Origin: JAZQQB01 sp045628865
GTDB lineage: Bacteria; Bacillota; Clostridia; Lachnospirales; Lachnospiraceae
Direction: 5' to 3'
DNA: 52,469 nucleotides
NCBI GenBank assembly: GCA_045628865.1
Contig: JAZQQB010000054.1
Coordinates: 1 to 52,469 of the forward strand
The position numbers and the translations under genes are program-made. Positions 17,857 through 25,360 of the stretch are shown in pieces. Below the pieces are notes generated by a model. That model saw only the letters and a list, made by a program, of their open reading frames with translations, searched no databases and was not told the origin of the DNA. Numbering within the stretch: position 1 is the stretch's first letter; each line of letters opens with the position of its first letter.

Positions 17857-18120
17857 TAACTGTTCAGAGGTAGCCATAAACACTTGCTGTTTATGGCGTA
17901 AGAACATGATGGGGTGAGCAAATCCCATCGCCGCAGGCGATTTTTTTATTTGAGGAAAGTTCTTTGAACTTACCTATCAAATAAAAAGCTCCGCGATGGA
18001 TCGCACCTCGCGGAGAGGAAGGTAATGCTACGCATACCGCTCGGGCGCGAAGTGTGTGCGAGCACACACTTCGTTCTGGATTTGCGCTCATATCTGTGAA
18101 GGGTACTGAACAGATATGAG
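17857..18120. repeat. composite palindromic element with an internal part shared with 33966-34100
   Basis: The ends GTAACTGTTCAG (17857) and CTGAACAG (18105) match those of the dispersed elements at 19911 and 39412. Inside are GCCATAAACA/TGTTTATGGC (17872-17897), an intrinsic terminator, and from 17949 to 18074 a segment homologous to 33966-34100. That segment holds a GAGGAAAGTTC/GAACTTACCT arm pair, AAAAAGCTCCGCG...CGCGGAGAGGAAG, and AGTGTGTGCGAGCACACACTT. A last hairpin GAGCTGATGGAT follows at 18118. No gene is present in 17838-18130. Confidence 0.65.
17927..17947 (+). terminator. intrinsic terminator of the leuS operon
   Basis: ATCGCC-GCA-GGCGAT stem-loop followed by seven T residues, 90 bp after the LeuRS-like gene. 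Confidence 0.75.
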
Positions 18121-18152
18121 CTGATGGATACTAGTGATCCATCAGCTCTTTT
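18118..18152 (+). terminator. 12-bp hairpin at the 3' end of the minus-strand gene
   Basis: GAGCTGATGGAT pairs perfectly with ATCCATCAGCTC, loop 7 nt, followed by TTTT on the plus strand. The minus-strand gene 18131-18358 ends inside the stem, so its last codons and stop are part of the hairpin. It probably blocks read-through from the left. Confidence 0.6.
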
Positions 18153-18358
18153 ACCAGGCGGAGTTGTTTTTTCTCCTGTTCTGTGGCGTTAGCTTCAAAG
18201 AGCGTCATGAGTTCATCTAATTCATCCTTGGAAAAGGTGATATTTTCTTTTTTCATTTTCTGTGTGACTGCTAAGAAAAATGGCAGTAGTTCGTCCTTTG
18301 GTATAGTTTTTACTTTTTCTGATAAGGAATCGATAAGAGTTCTTTTTTTCTGGTCCAT
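18131..18358 (-). CDS. small acidic/basic helical protein, unknown
   Basis: The 75-residue protein begins MDQKKRTLIDSLSEKVK and is rich in Lys and Glu, predicted all-helical, with no signal peptide or membrane segment. An ideal ribosome binding site AAGGAGAATTT directly precedes its ATG on the minus strand, so it is very likely real. It lies 89 bp after the 146-residue gene on the same strand and probably shares a transcript. I do not recognise the family; the ELxxLMxxFEANATxxEKKQ pattern suggests a short helical adaptor, but that is only appearance. Confidence 0.75.
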   Translation of the reverse strand: MDQKKRTLIDSLSEKVKTIPKDELLPFFLAVTQKMKKENITFSKDELDELMTLFEANATEQEKKQLRLVKELMDH

Positions 18359-18447
18359 AAATTCTCCTTTTTGATTGATAATTTTTTCCTTGCTGGTTTA
18401 GCGTGGGTTTTGATTAACAATATTTTCGGCTTTTCTTTTATTCTGGC

Positions 18448-18888
18448 TTAAAACAGGTCTTCAAGCATTTTTTCGTACTTGTTCATGGAGTTAGCTTGTT
18501 CGTTGTTTAAAAACATGGCAAGGGGATTACTGTCGTTGCCTTCCTTAAAAAGCTCTAAAACCGGGGATAATTCTTTATATTTTTGCAATAGGTTCAATAT
18601 AGACTCTACTTGCTCAATATATTTGACATATTCCGCAGGACAGTAGGGGCGAATTTCTTTGATGGTCTTGGATAGTTTTTCTTCAAAGGATAAATCCTGG
18701 TCGGTATTTAGGATTGCTATTGGATGAGCGCTTAAGTATTGATAGGCATATTGCAGTTCTTCAATCTTGATAAAAATGGCAAGCAAAGGTTGGAACTTAC
18801 CAGGAATCAGTGGCATCAGGATTTTTAAAAGCTGCATGGAGTTGGTTGAAAAGATGGAGTCAAAGGCGAGAATGTAGTTTTCGTTCAT
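18448..18888 (-). CDS. uncharacterised helical protein
   Basis: The 146-residue protein starts MNENYILAFDSIFSTNSMQL and continues with LLKILMPLIPGKFQPLLAIFIKIEEL, amphipathic helices without a clear membrane span. No cysteines or catalytic motifs stand out apart from a single Cys in RPYCPAEY. There is no good ribosome binding site before the ATG on the minus strand; the upstream sequence is A/T-rich. It is the first gene of a probable two-gene minus-strand unit with 18131-18358. The six-copy hairpin array at 18979-19250 lies immediately upstream, in the place of its promoter or leader, and could be its control region. Confidence 0.65.
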   Translation of the reverse strand: MNENYILAFDSIFSTNSMQLLKILMPLIPGKFQPLLAIFIKIEELQYAYQYLSAHPIAILNTDQDLSFEEKLSKTIKEIRPYCPAEYVKYIEQVESILNLLQKYKELSPVLELFKEGNDSNPLAMFLNNEQANSMNKYEKMLEDLF

Positions 18889-18974
18889 GCTTTTTTGAAA
18901 AAGGAATGGTTTGTATAACCTATGTGAAAAGAGGAAAGATTATGCATGTTACCTGAATGAAAGGCGAAATTGGA

Positions 18975-19255
18975 AAAAATCAATAGTGAAAATGAAAGAT
19001 TATTGATAAAAAGAAGAAACTAGAGAAAATCAATAGTAGAAAATGAAAAAAACTATTGATAAACAGAATGAATTGAAGAAAATCAATAGTGTAAAATTGA
19101 AAAACTATTGATGAATGAGTGAAAATGAAAAAAATCAATAGTGAAAAATCAAAAAAACTATTGATGAATGAGTGAAAATGAAAAAAATCAATAGAAAAAA
19201 ATCAAAAAACTATTGATGAACGATTAAAACTGGAAAAAATCAATAAAAAAGTATA
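18975..19255. repeat. array of six hairpin units with a 50-53-bp period
   Basis: AATCAATAG-type half sites begin at 18979, 19029, 19082, 19134, 19187 and 19239. The first five are each followed after 11-17 nt by the complementary ACTATTGAT (ATTATTGAT in the first); the sixth is partial. Between the hairpins lie A-rich linkers such as GAATGAGTGAAAATGAAA. The array lies upstream of the minus-strand pair 18888-18131. It has no unique spacers and no nearby cas genes, so it is not CRISPR. It may be a multi-copy operator or a structured leader. Confidence 0.85.
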
Positions 19256-19532
19256 TACCCATGTTTTAGTTTAGTGATATTTGAGAAAATGCTGTAGAGA
19301 TTGCTAGAAGATATGACTAAACGCAGGTGTGGCGTAAGTGGACGAAGGTGATGGATTGTATTTTGGGTTGAGGTAGATAATGTTACACACTTAGCTTTTG
19401 TGCCTAATGCATCGTTGACAATACCTTTTTTGTTGTAGACGTGGCAAGTGGTAGAAGGCAAAGCCTTTTAGCATGCCACGCCAAGAACGCTGCTGGTGTT
19501 TCTACGCTATTCTGTATCAGAATGGGTTATGA
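19256..19532. other. gene-free stretch
   Basis: I see no credible gene here. An inverted repeat GTGGCAAGTGG...GCATGCCAC lies at 19441-19478 with AGGCAAAGCCT at its tip. An open frame 19240-19461 on the minus strand starts at TTG without a ribosome binding site and is not supported. Confidence 0.5.
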
Positions 19533-19844
19533 TCAGTTACATCCGCAAGAGCTTACGTTATCACAACCACAGGATCTGTTTTCACATCCGCAAGAGCGAG
19601 GAGTCATGCAGGAATTGCCACATCCATAATTGTTACCAAGTGAGAAACCGTTTCCACCACATGACCATAAAAGGATCAAAATGATGATCCAGGAGCAGTT
19701 GTTAGATCCGCCCATGAATGAACGATTGTTTCCGCATCCGCAATCGGAGTCACAGCATGAATTGTCGCCTAAAACATAATAAAGTAAGATGATCCAGATA
19801 ATAGAGCTGCAGCTATTACCTCTGTTGTTGCATGAATTGCACAT
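19533..19844 (-). CDS. cysteine-rich small protein, possibly a spore or surface structural protein
   Basis: The 103-residue product has 17 cysteines, in SCCDSDCGCG and a C-terminal series of RSCGC-type units. Two short hydrophobic stretches (SIIWIILLYYVLG and CSWIIILILLW) separate the Cys-rich parts, and the protein is rich in Gly and Asn. The start is the ATG at 19844, with GGAGG 9 nt before it on the minus strand; a longer open frame to 19997 runs into a repeat element and is rejected. Small Cys/Gly/Asn-rich proteins of this look are often spore coat or crust proteins in Firmicutes. A sigma-K-like promoter box supports that weakly. It could instead be a metal-binding peptide. Confidence 0.75.
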   Translation of the reverse strand: MCNSCNNRGNSCSSIIWIILLYYVLGDNSCCDSDCGCGNNRSFMGGSNNCSWIIILILLWSCGGNGFSLGNNYGCGNSCMTPRSCGCENRSCGCDNVSSCGCN

Positions 19845-19872
19845 AGGAGATACCTCCAAAATTATTATGGTA

Positions 19873-19898
19873 TATGTTATGCCAAAAATGAAAAATGT
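19873..19898 (-). promoter_or_regulatory. possible sigma-K-type promoter
   Basis: On the minus strand CATAACATA at 19881-19873 fits the sigma-K -10 pattern CATANNNTA, with AC 15 nt upstream (the usual gap is 16-17). It lies about 28 nt before the start codon of the Cys-rich protein. No good sigma-A promoter is seen at this place. Confidence 0.4.
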
Positions 19899-19910
19899 TT
19901 CCAAATAGTT

Positions 19911-20053
19911 GTTATTATTCAGAGCCATGCGTATTTTTCTTCGAAAAATACTTATGTGGTGTGCTCGCCAAATGATTTTAAATACAAATAAAAGCATTTA
20001 AGCAAGCTTAAGCATTTATTTGTATTTAAAATCGCATGGCTCTGAACAGTAAC
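19911..20053. repeat. dispersed palindromic element, copy A1
   Basis: This 143-bp element has 21-bp imperfect terminal inverted repeats, starting GTTATTATTCAGAGCCATG and ending CATGGCTCTGAACAGTAAC. Inside are a hairpin TATTTTTC/GAAAAATA, a GGTGTGCTCGCC block, and a long arm pair TTTTAAATACAAATAAA with TTTATTTGTATTTAAAA. It is 75-80% similar to copy A2 at 39412 and encodes nothing. It looks like a miniature inverted-repeat element moved by an enzyme encoded elsewhere. Confidence 0.85.
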
Positions 20054-20093
20054 AAATAGTTAGAAAATTGTGGGGAGACGGGATCATATTGAC

Positions 20094-20122
20094 TTGAATA
20101 CGAAAAAACGATACGCTATAGT
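20094..20122 (+). promoter_or_regulatory. promoter of the GH2 gene
   Basis: TTGAAT at 20094, 17-nt spacer, TATAGT at 20117-20122. A potential TTG start at 20122 falls inside the -10 box, which supports ATG 20161 as the true start. Confidence 0.65.
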
Positions 20123-20160
20123 TGAGTCAGAATATGGAAAAAATGGATGGAGAAGGGGTT

Positions 20161-23100
20161 ATGACAACAAAGATACTTTGGAATGAAAATTGGGAATTTG
20201 TGGAAAAAGAGTTGGTGGAAGAAAGTATGCAGGTACCTGTTTGGGAAAAGGAAAATGCCAAACATATAATGCTTCCACATGATTGGCTGATCTATGATAC
20301 GAAAGATTTATATCGGGATAGCGTTGGCTGGTATCGGAAAAAATTTGAGGTAGATTGCTTGGAGAAACATATCATCATTCGATTTGAGGCAGTCTATATG
20401 GATGCAACTATATTCGTGAATGGGGTGGAGGCAGGCTGTTGGAAATATGGATATTCTACATTTGATATTGATATCTCAAACTATGCTAAGGTGGGAGAGA
20501 ATGAAGTCCTTGTCCGTGTGGTTTATCAGTCCCCAAATTCAAGGTGGTATTCTGGGGCAGGCATCTATCGGGATGTGTATCTAATCAGGAAACCGAAAAC
20601 ACATATTTTGATGGATGGTGTTTATATCACCCCAGCCAAAGATGTAGAAAATGGGGATTTGTGGAATGTGTCCGTGGAAACGCAGATTTTTCAAGGGGAG
20701 CAGGATATAGATACTGTGGAACTTGAAATCTATGACACAAAAGGAGAGTTGACCGGGCAGGATTTTTGGCAAAAAAAGGATAATATGTGTTCACAATTAT
20801 TGGAAGATGATTCTTATGTCAAAATGTCTAAGTTTGGTGAAAATCAAATAAAACAGGAAGTTGAAATACGTCAAAATATTTCTATTTTGAATCCTGCGTT
20901 ATGGGATATCGGGCAGGGGAATCTTTATACTGCTAAAGTATCTATTTTTTCCAAAGGACAATTGGTGGATCAGGAAATACGAAAATTTGGTTTTCGTACC
21001 ATTGCAGTGGATCCCGATAAGGGCTTTTTCTTAAATGGAATCCATGTAAAGATCAAGGGAAGCTGTGAACATCATGGTTTTGGTTGCCTTGGGGCGGTTT
21101 CTAATAAGTCTGCACTTAAAAGAAAATTGCAGATGTTACGCTCTATGGGTGTAAATGCCATTCGAACAGCCCATAACATGCCTTCGGTTGCGCTTATGGA
21201 GCTTTGCGATGAAATGGGATTTTTGGTGGATTCGGAAGCTTTTGATATGTGGGGAAGATCAAAGACTACCTACGATTATGCCAGATTTTTTGCAGAATGG
21301 ATGCAAAAGGATGTGGCAAGCTGGATCAAAAGGGATCGGAATCATCCAAGTGTGATCATGTGGAGTGTTGGAAATGAGATCTATGATATGCATGCAGGAG
21401 TTGAGGGGTATCAGGAGCTAGAGGCTCTTGTGCGAGAGGTAAAAAAACATGATCCAGATCACCATGCACTTATAACCTTTGCATCCAATTACATGCGCTG
21501 GGAAAATGCGCAAAAATGTGCGCCACTAGTGGATGCGGTTGGCTATAACTATGGGGAATATCTGTATGAGGAGCATCATAAAGCACATCCTGACTGGGTG
21601 ATCTATGGCAGTGAGACTGCATCCATGCTTGGTAGTCGAAACGTGTATCATTTTCCAATCGATACAGATATTTTGTGTGAGGATGATGAACAGTGTTCGG
21701 CACTTGGTAATTGTTTTGCCGGTTGGGGTGCCCATGACTATTTAGATAATATTTTGTGGGATCGTGATGCGGACTATAGTTTGGGACAGTTTATCTGGAC
21801 CGGTTTTGACTACTTTGGTGAGCCTACGCCGTATCATACGAAAAACAGTTATTTTGGTCAGATCGATACTGCGGGATTTGCAAAGGATTCTTTCTATATA
21901 TATCAGGCTGAGTGGACGGATTATAAAGAATTGCCAATGGTGCATGTGTTCCCGTATTGGGATTTTAGCGAAGGACAGCTTATCGATGTGAGAGTTTGCT
22001 CTAATGCGCCTAAGGTATCCTTGTTTGTTAATGGCAGGTTAGTGGGAAGCAAAGAACTGGATCATGCTTTTGGTAAGGAGCTTGCGCCATCTTTTCAGAT
22101 CCCGTATGAATCAGGTGAGATCTGCGGTGTGGCTTATGATGAAGATGGAAATGAAATCGCAAGGGAAGTAAGACATTCTTTTGGAAATACTGCGTCGCTT
22201 TGTGCAACGGCAGATCGTTATGTTGTGCCTGCAGATGCTAGAGAGCTTGTTTTTGTCACCATTCAGGCGATGGATGAAAACGGATACGTGGTTGAAAATG
22301 CCAACAATCGCATCCTTGTTTCGGTTAGTGGCCCTGGAAGGCTTGTGGGAATCGACAATGGAGATAGTACGGATTTTGACCAGGTGAAGGGAAACAGCAA
22401 ACGTTTATTTCAGGGAAAAATGCTGGCTGTGATCGCTCCTGAAAATGGAAAAACCGGAGAAATCAAGGTAACAGTCAGCTCTACGGGACTTTTAGATGCA
22501 GCGTGCAAGGTGTTTGTTGATCCAAAGGATGTTTTGGAGGAAAAGCCTTTCTTGCAGACTGCTGTGATTGGTGGAATTGCAGGGGAGAAGATTGTCTTGT
22601 CAAAGGATGATGTTAGTGGAATTGCAGGGGAGAAGCTTGTTTTACAAAAGGATGTGATAGGCGATACTTCAGAGGAGGAGAAAGCTTTGCAAATGATGGT
22701 TGCAGGCGGTGTCGGGGCTGGTGTTGTATCAAGGGATGAAGTACCCATCAGAAAGCTGACACTAAGCTGTGATAAAGAGCCTTTATTTGACAAAGATCAT
22801 ACAAAGGCATGTGTTACCTGTAGAATCGAACCGGAAAATGCAACCTATCATGATATTGCGTGGAAGATCGTAAATGATACTGGAATCGAGGTTGGAACTG
22901 CCAGTATTGTTGAGTTACTGGAAGCGGAGGATGGCGTTAGTCAAACAGTGACTTTAAAAGCTAATGGAGATGGAAACTTTAGATTGCGTGCAATTGCAAA
23001 GAATGGGGGAAGTGTTGTAAGTGTCCGCTCTGATTTATGTTTTAGTGCTACGGGACTTGGTATTGCTGTTATGGATCCATACCAGGTGATCAAAGCCGGT

Positions 23101-23823
23101 TTGACAGTAGACCGCCCTGAGGGCTTAAGCGAGGGAGAGGATCATGGTATTCGATTTTTGGGCAAGAAAAAGACGTTTGTTCGATTCAGGAAGCTTGATT
23201 TTGGAAAGAAAGGTGCCAGGGAGCTTGTTCTTTCTTTATTTAAATATAGTGTGGAACCCATATCATTTTCTATTTTTGTGGAGAATGAGGAGAAGGATCA
23301 GTTGATCTATGAAGGTTTCTTTTCACAAAAGGCAGAGTGGATGGAGTTTAAGAACCATGTATGTGAGCTTGATCATATTTTGACAGGGATTTGTTCTATT
23401 CGCATAGAAAGTGAGGATGATTTCCAGTTGAAAACCTTATGCTTTGTGGGCATGAATCATGGACTGAAGGAAATAGAAGCAGCAGCTTGTGATGAACTTT
23501 TTGGAGATAGCTTTAAGATCGCAGGAACATGTGTGGAGAATATAGGTAATAATGTGACTTTGAAGTTTTTAGGTGTTTTGGTTGGCAGTGAAAAGGTTTC
23601 AAAGCTGGTGATCTGTGGAAGATCAGCGCTGGTGAACAATTCCATTCATGTGAAGATTCAGACAGAAACTGGTGAACACCAGGAACTGATTGAGTTTGCA
23701 GGTTCGAGTGAGTATGTAGAAAGAGAATTTGCAATTGAGGATGTGTCAGGAGATTTAGATGTGACTTTCGTCTTTTTGCCTGGAAGCCAGTTTGATTTTG
23801 CCTGGTTTAAGTTCGAAAAATAA
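20161..23823 (+). CDS. glycoside hydrolase family 2 enzyme, beta-galactosidase-like
   Basis: The 1220-residue enzyme has the GH2 order: sugar-binding domain (about 15-165, with LPHDW, GWYRKKF and GAGIYRDVYL), immunoglobulin-like domain, and TIM barrel (about 290-590). The acid/base is Glu406 in WSVGNEIYD and the nucleophile Glu485 in YGSETAS. After the barrel come GH2-type beta domains, a linker at 800-860 carrying a 15-residue duplication (GGIAGEK.. and SGIAGEK..), and carbohydrate-binding-like C-terminal modules. There is no signal peptide, so it acts on sugars taken into the cell. Bond specificity (galactoside or another beta-glycoside) cannot be set from sequence. It stands alone, without a transporter or regulator. 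ATG 20161 follows GGAGAAGGGG. Confidence 0.9.
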   Translation: MTTKILWNENWEFVEKELVEESMQVPVWEKENAKHIMLPHDWLIYDTKDLYRDSVGWYRKKFEVDCLEKHIIIRFEAVYMDATIFVNGVEAGCWKYGYSTFDIDISNYAKVGENEVLVRVVYQSPNSRWYSGAGIYRDVYLIRKPKTHILMDGVYITPAKDVENGDLWNVSVETQIFQGEQDIDTVELEIYDTKGELTGQDFWQKKDNMCSQLLEDDSYVKMSKFGENQIKQEVEIRQNISILNPALWDIGQGNLYTAKVSIFSKGQLVDQEIRKFGFRTIAVDPDKGFFLNGIHVKIKGSCEHHGFGCLGAVSNKSALKRKLQMLRSMGVNAIRTAHNMPSVALMELCDEMGFLVDSEAFDMWGRSKTTYDYARFFAEWMQKDVASWIKRDRNHPSVIMWSVGNEIYDMHAGVEGYQELEALVREVKKHDPDHHALITFASNYMRWENAQKCAPLVDAVGYNYGEYLYEEHHKAHPDWVIYGSETASMLGSRNVYHFPIDTDILCEDDEQCSALGNCFAGWGAHDYLDNILWDRDADYSLGQFIWTGFDYFGEPTPYHTKNSYFGQIDTAGFAKDSFYIYQAEWTDYKELPMVHVFPYWDFSEGQLIDVRVCSNAPKVSLFVNGRLVGSKELDHAFGKELAPSFQIPYESGEICGVAYDEDGNEIAREVRHSFGNTASLCATADRYVVPADARELVFVTIQAMDENGYVVENANNRILVSVSGPGRLVGIDNGDSTDFDQVKGNSKRLFQGKMLAVIAPENGKTGEIKVTVSSTGLLDAACKVFVDPKDVLEEKPFLQTAVIGGIAGEKIVLSKDDVSGIAGEKLVLQKDVIGDTSEEEKALQMMVAGGVGAGVVSRDEVPIRKLTLSCDKEPLFDKDHTKACVTCRIEPENATYHDIAWKIVNDTGIEVGTASIVELLEAEDGVSQTVTLKANGDGNFRLRAIAKNGGSVVSVRSDLCFSATGLGIAVMDPYQVIKAGLTVDRPEGLSEGEDHGIRFLGKKKTFVRFRKLDFGKKGARELVLSLFKYSVEPISFSIFVENEEKDQLIYEGFFSQKAEWMEFKNHVCELDHILTGICSIRIESEDDFQLKTLCFVGMNHGLKEIEAAACDELFGDSFKIAGTCVENIGNNVTLKFLGVLVGSEKVSKLVICGRSALVNNSIHVKIQTETGEHQELIEFAGSSEYVEREFAIEDVSGDLDVTFVFLPGSQFDFAWFKFEK

Positions 23824-24023
23824 CGTGGATAGAAGAATCATTCAGGTAAAATCCAGACACAAAATACATTGTCGAAAAAACAAAAAAATTGACACAATAT
23901 TGAATACGAAGATAGGGTCAGAATCATTGAAAAAATGTCGATATTTAGTAAAATAAATTTATGAAAATATGGTAAAGTGTATAACAATTTATCGAAATAC
24001 AGTTACCATTGGAGAGACAACAT

Positions 24024-25331
24024 ATGGCAGATTTTCAAATAGATGGACGCATCTTTCGAAATCAGGCAAGCTATGATGCTGGGCTTCGTGACAAAAAACG
24101 CATCGAACGAATTGAAGAAAAAGCGAAGGATATGACCCTGGAGGAAAAGCGGGAGCTTCTTGCAAAGATGAAGGAGGATGCATTCCGCTTTGAGTCAGTC
24201 CTTGGCAGTGATTATATGGATGATTTTGAGGAAGCTTTAGTGGAAGCCGAACAGGCCGCAGAGAAGAAGAGTCAGAGAAAATCATTTTTGAAGGGTAAAA
24301 CCAAGAACATAACAGAAGAAAACAGTAAGGGAGAGGGAAGTAAAGCCGTAAGTGACACAGGGCGAGCAAACAGCGCCGGCAACAAAACAGCAGACAAAAA
24401 AGATGATGTTGGCAAGAAAACGAATGACAAAAAAGATAAAGCCGGCAAAAAGACGAAAGACAGAAAAAACAACAAACTAAAGAAACTGGAAGATTACGAT
24501 AAAGAAATGCAAAAGATCATCTTAGAGGAAATGAAAAAGAATGATCTAAAACGCAGACTGATCATGTTTGGAACAGCCTTTGTGGGAGTGGCGTGTATTG
24601 GAATCTTTACGATCCGTATGTACATAGAACAGAAAAATGAATCTATTTATGAGGACTTAGTGGCAGAGAAGGAAGAACATGAATCCAGTGGAAATAGTGT
24701 GAATCGTAAAAGCCAGGTGCATTTGTCGGAGGAGGAAGATGTAGAACTTACCATCCTTCCAGAATATGAAAATTTGTATGAGAAAAATCCAAACCTAATC
24801 GGATGGGTAAAAATAGACGATACTAATATAGACTATCCAGTGCTAAAGTCAGAAGACAGATCTTATTATCTGACACATGGCTTCGATGAAGAATATGATA
24901 GAAACGGATGTATCTTTATGGATCCGGATTGTGATGTGGTGAAAAGAAGCACCAACATTATTCTTTACGGACACCATATGCATACCGGAAAAATGTTTGG
25001 GACACTGGATAAATACAAGGATAAAACATTTTATGAATCGCATCCATTGATCGAGTTTGACACAATTTATGAAAAGGGAACCTACGAGGTAGTATACGCG
25101 TTTAATTCCCAGGTTTTTTATGAAGACGAGATAACGTTCAAATATTATCAGTTTATTGATGCAGTTTCAGAGGATGCATTCTATTCAAATTGTGAAGAAA
25201 TGGAAAAAATATCAATCTATGATACCGGGGTAAGACCAGTGTATGGAGATCAGCTATTGACCTTATCTACCTGTGACAAAACAGAAAATGAACAGGGAAG
25301 ATTTGTGGTGGTGGCAAGAAAGATCGACTAG
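24024..25331 (+). CDS. class B-type sortase with long cytoplasmic N-terminal extension
   Basis: The 435-residue transpeptidase should link surface proteins to the cell wall. The C-terminal catalytic domain has NIILYGHHMHTGKMFGTL (GHH at 316-318), TLSTC with Cys417, and Arg426 in GRFVVVARK, all as in sortase B. A single membrane segment (about 178-198, FGTAFVGVACIGIFTI) follows an unusual N-terminal region of about 170 residues, rich in Lys, Asp and Glu with repeated DKKDKAGKKTKD-like units, likely cytoplasmic. ATG 24024 has GGAGAG 7 nt upstream. The gene sits 29 bp before a large protein with a sorting signal, which is the expected substrate. Typical sortase B is about 250 residues, so the extension is the odd feature. 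Confidence 0.9.
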   Translation: MADFQIDGRIFRNQASYDAGLRDKKRIERIEEKAKDMTLEEKRELLAKMKEDAFRFESVLGSDYMDDFEEALVEAEQAAEKKSQRKSFLKGKTKNITEENSKGEGSKAVSDTGRANSAGNKTADKKDDVGKKTNDKKDKAGKKTKDRKNNKLKKLEDYDKEMQKIILEEMKKNDLKRRLIMFGTAFVGVACIGIFTIRMYIEQKNESIYEDLVAEKEEHESSGNSVNRKSQVHLSEEEDVELTILPEYENLYEKNPNLIGWVKIDDTNIDYPVLKSEDRSYYLTHGFDEEYDRNGCIFMDPDCDVVKRSTNIILYGHHMHTGKMFGTLDKYKDKTFYESHPLIEFDTIYEKGTYEVVYAFNSQVFYEDEITFKYYQFIDAVSEDAFYSNCEEMEKISIYDTGVRPVYGDQLLTLSTCDKTENEQGRFVVVARKID

Positions 25332-25360
25332 ATGCTTGAGATTTTAGGGGGATCAAACTT

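Noticed and set aside
18975..19255. CRISPR array
   Set aside because: The repeats are inverted pairs with A-rich, similar linkers rather than unique spacers, and no cas gene is near.
19845..19997. N-terminal extension of the Cys-rich protein
   Set aside because: The extension reads into the palindromic element A1, while the ATG at 19844 has a strong GGAGG at the right distance.
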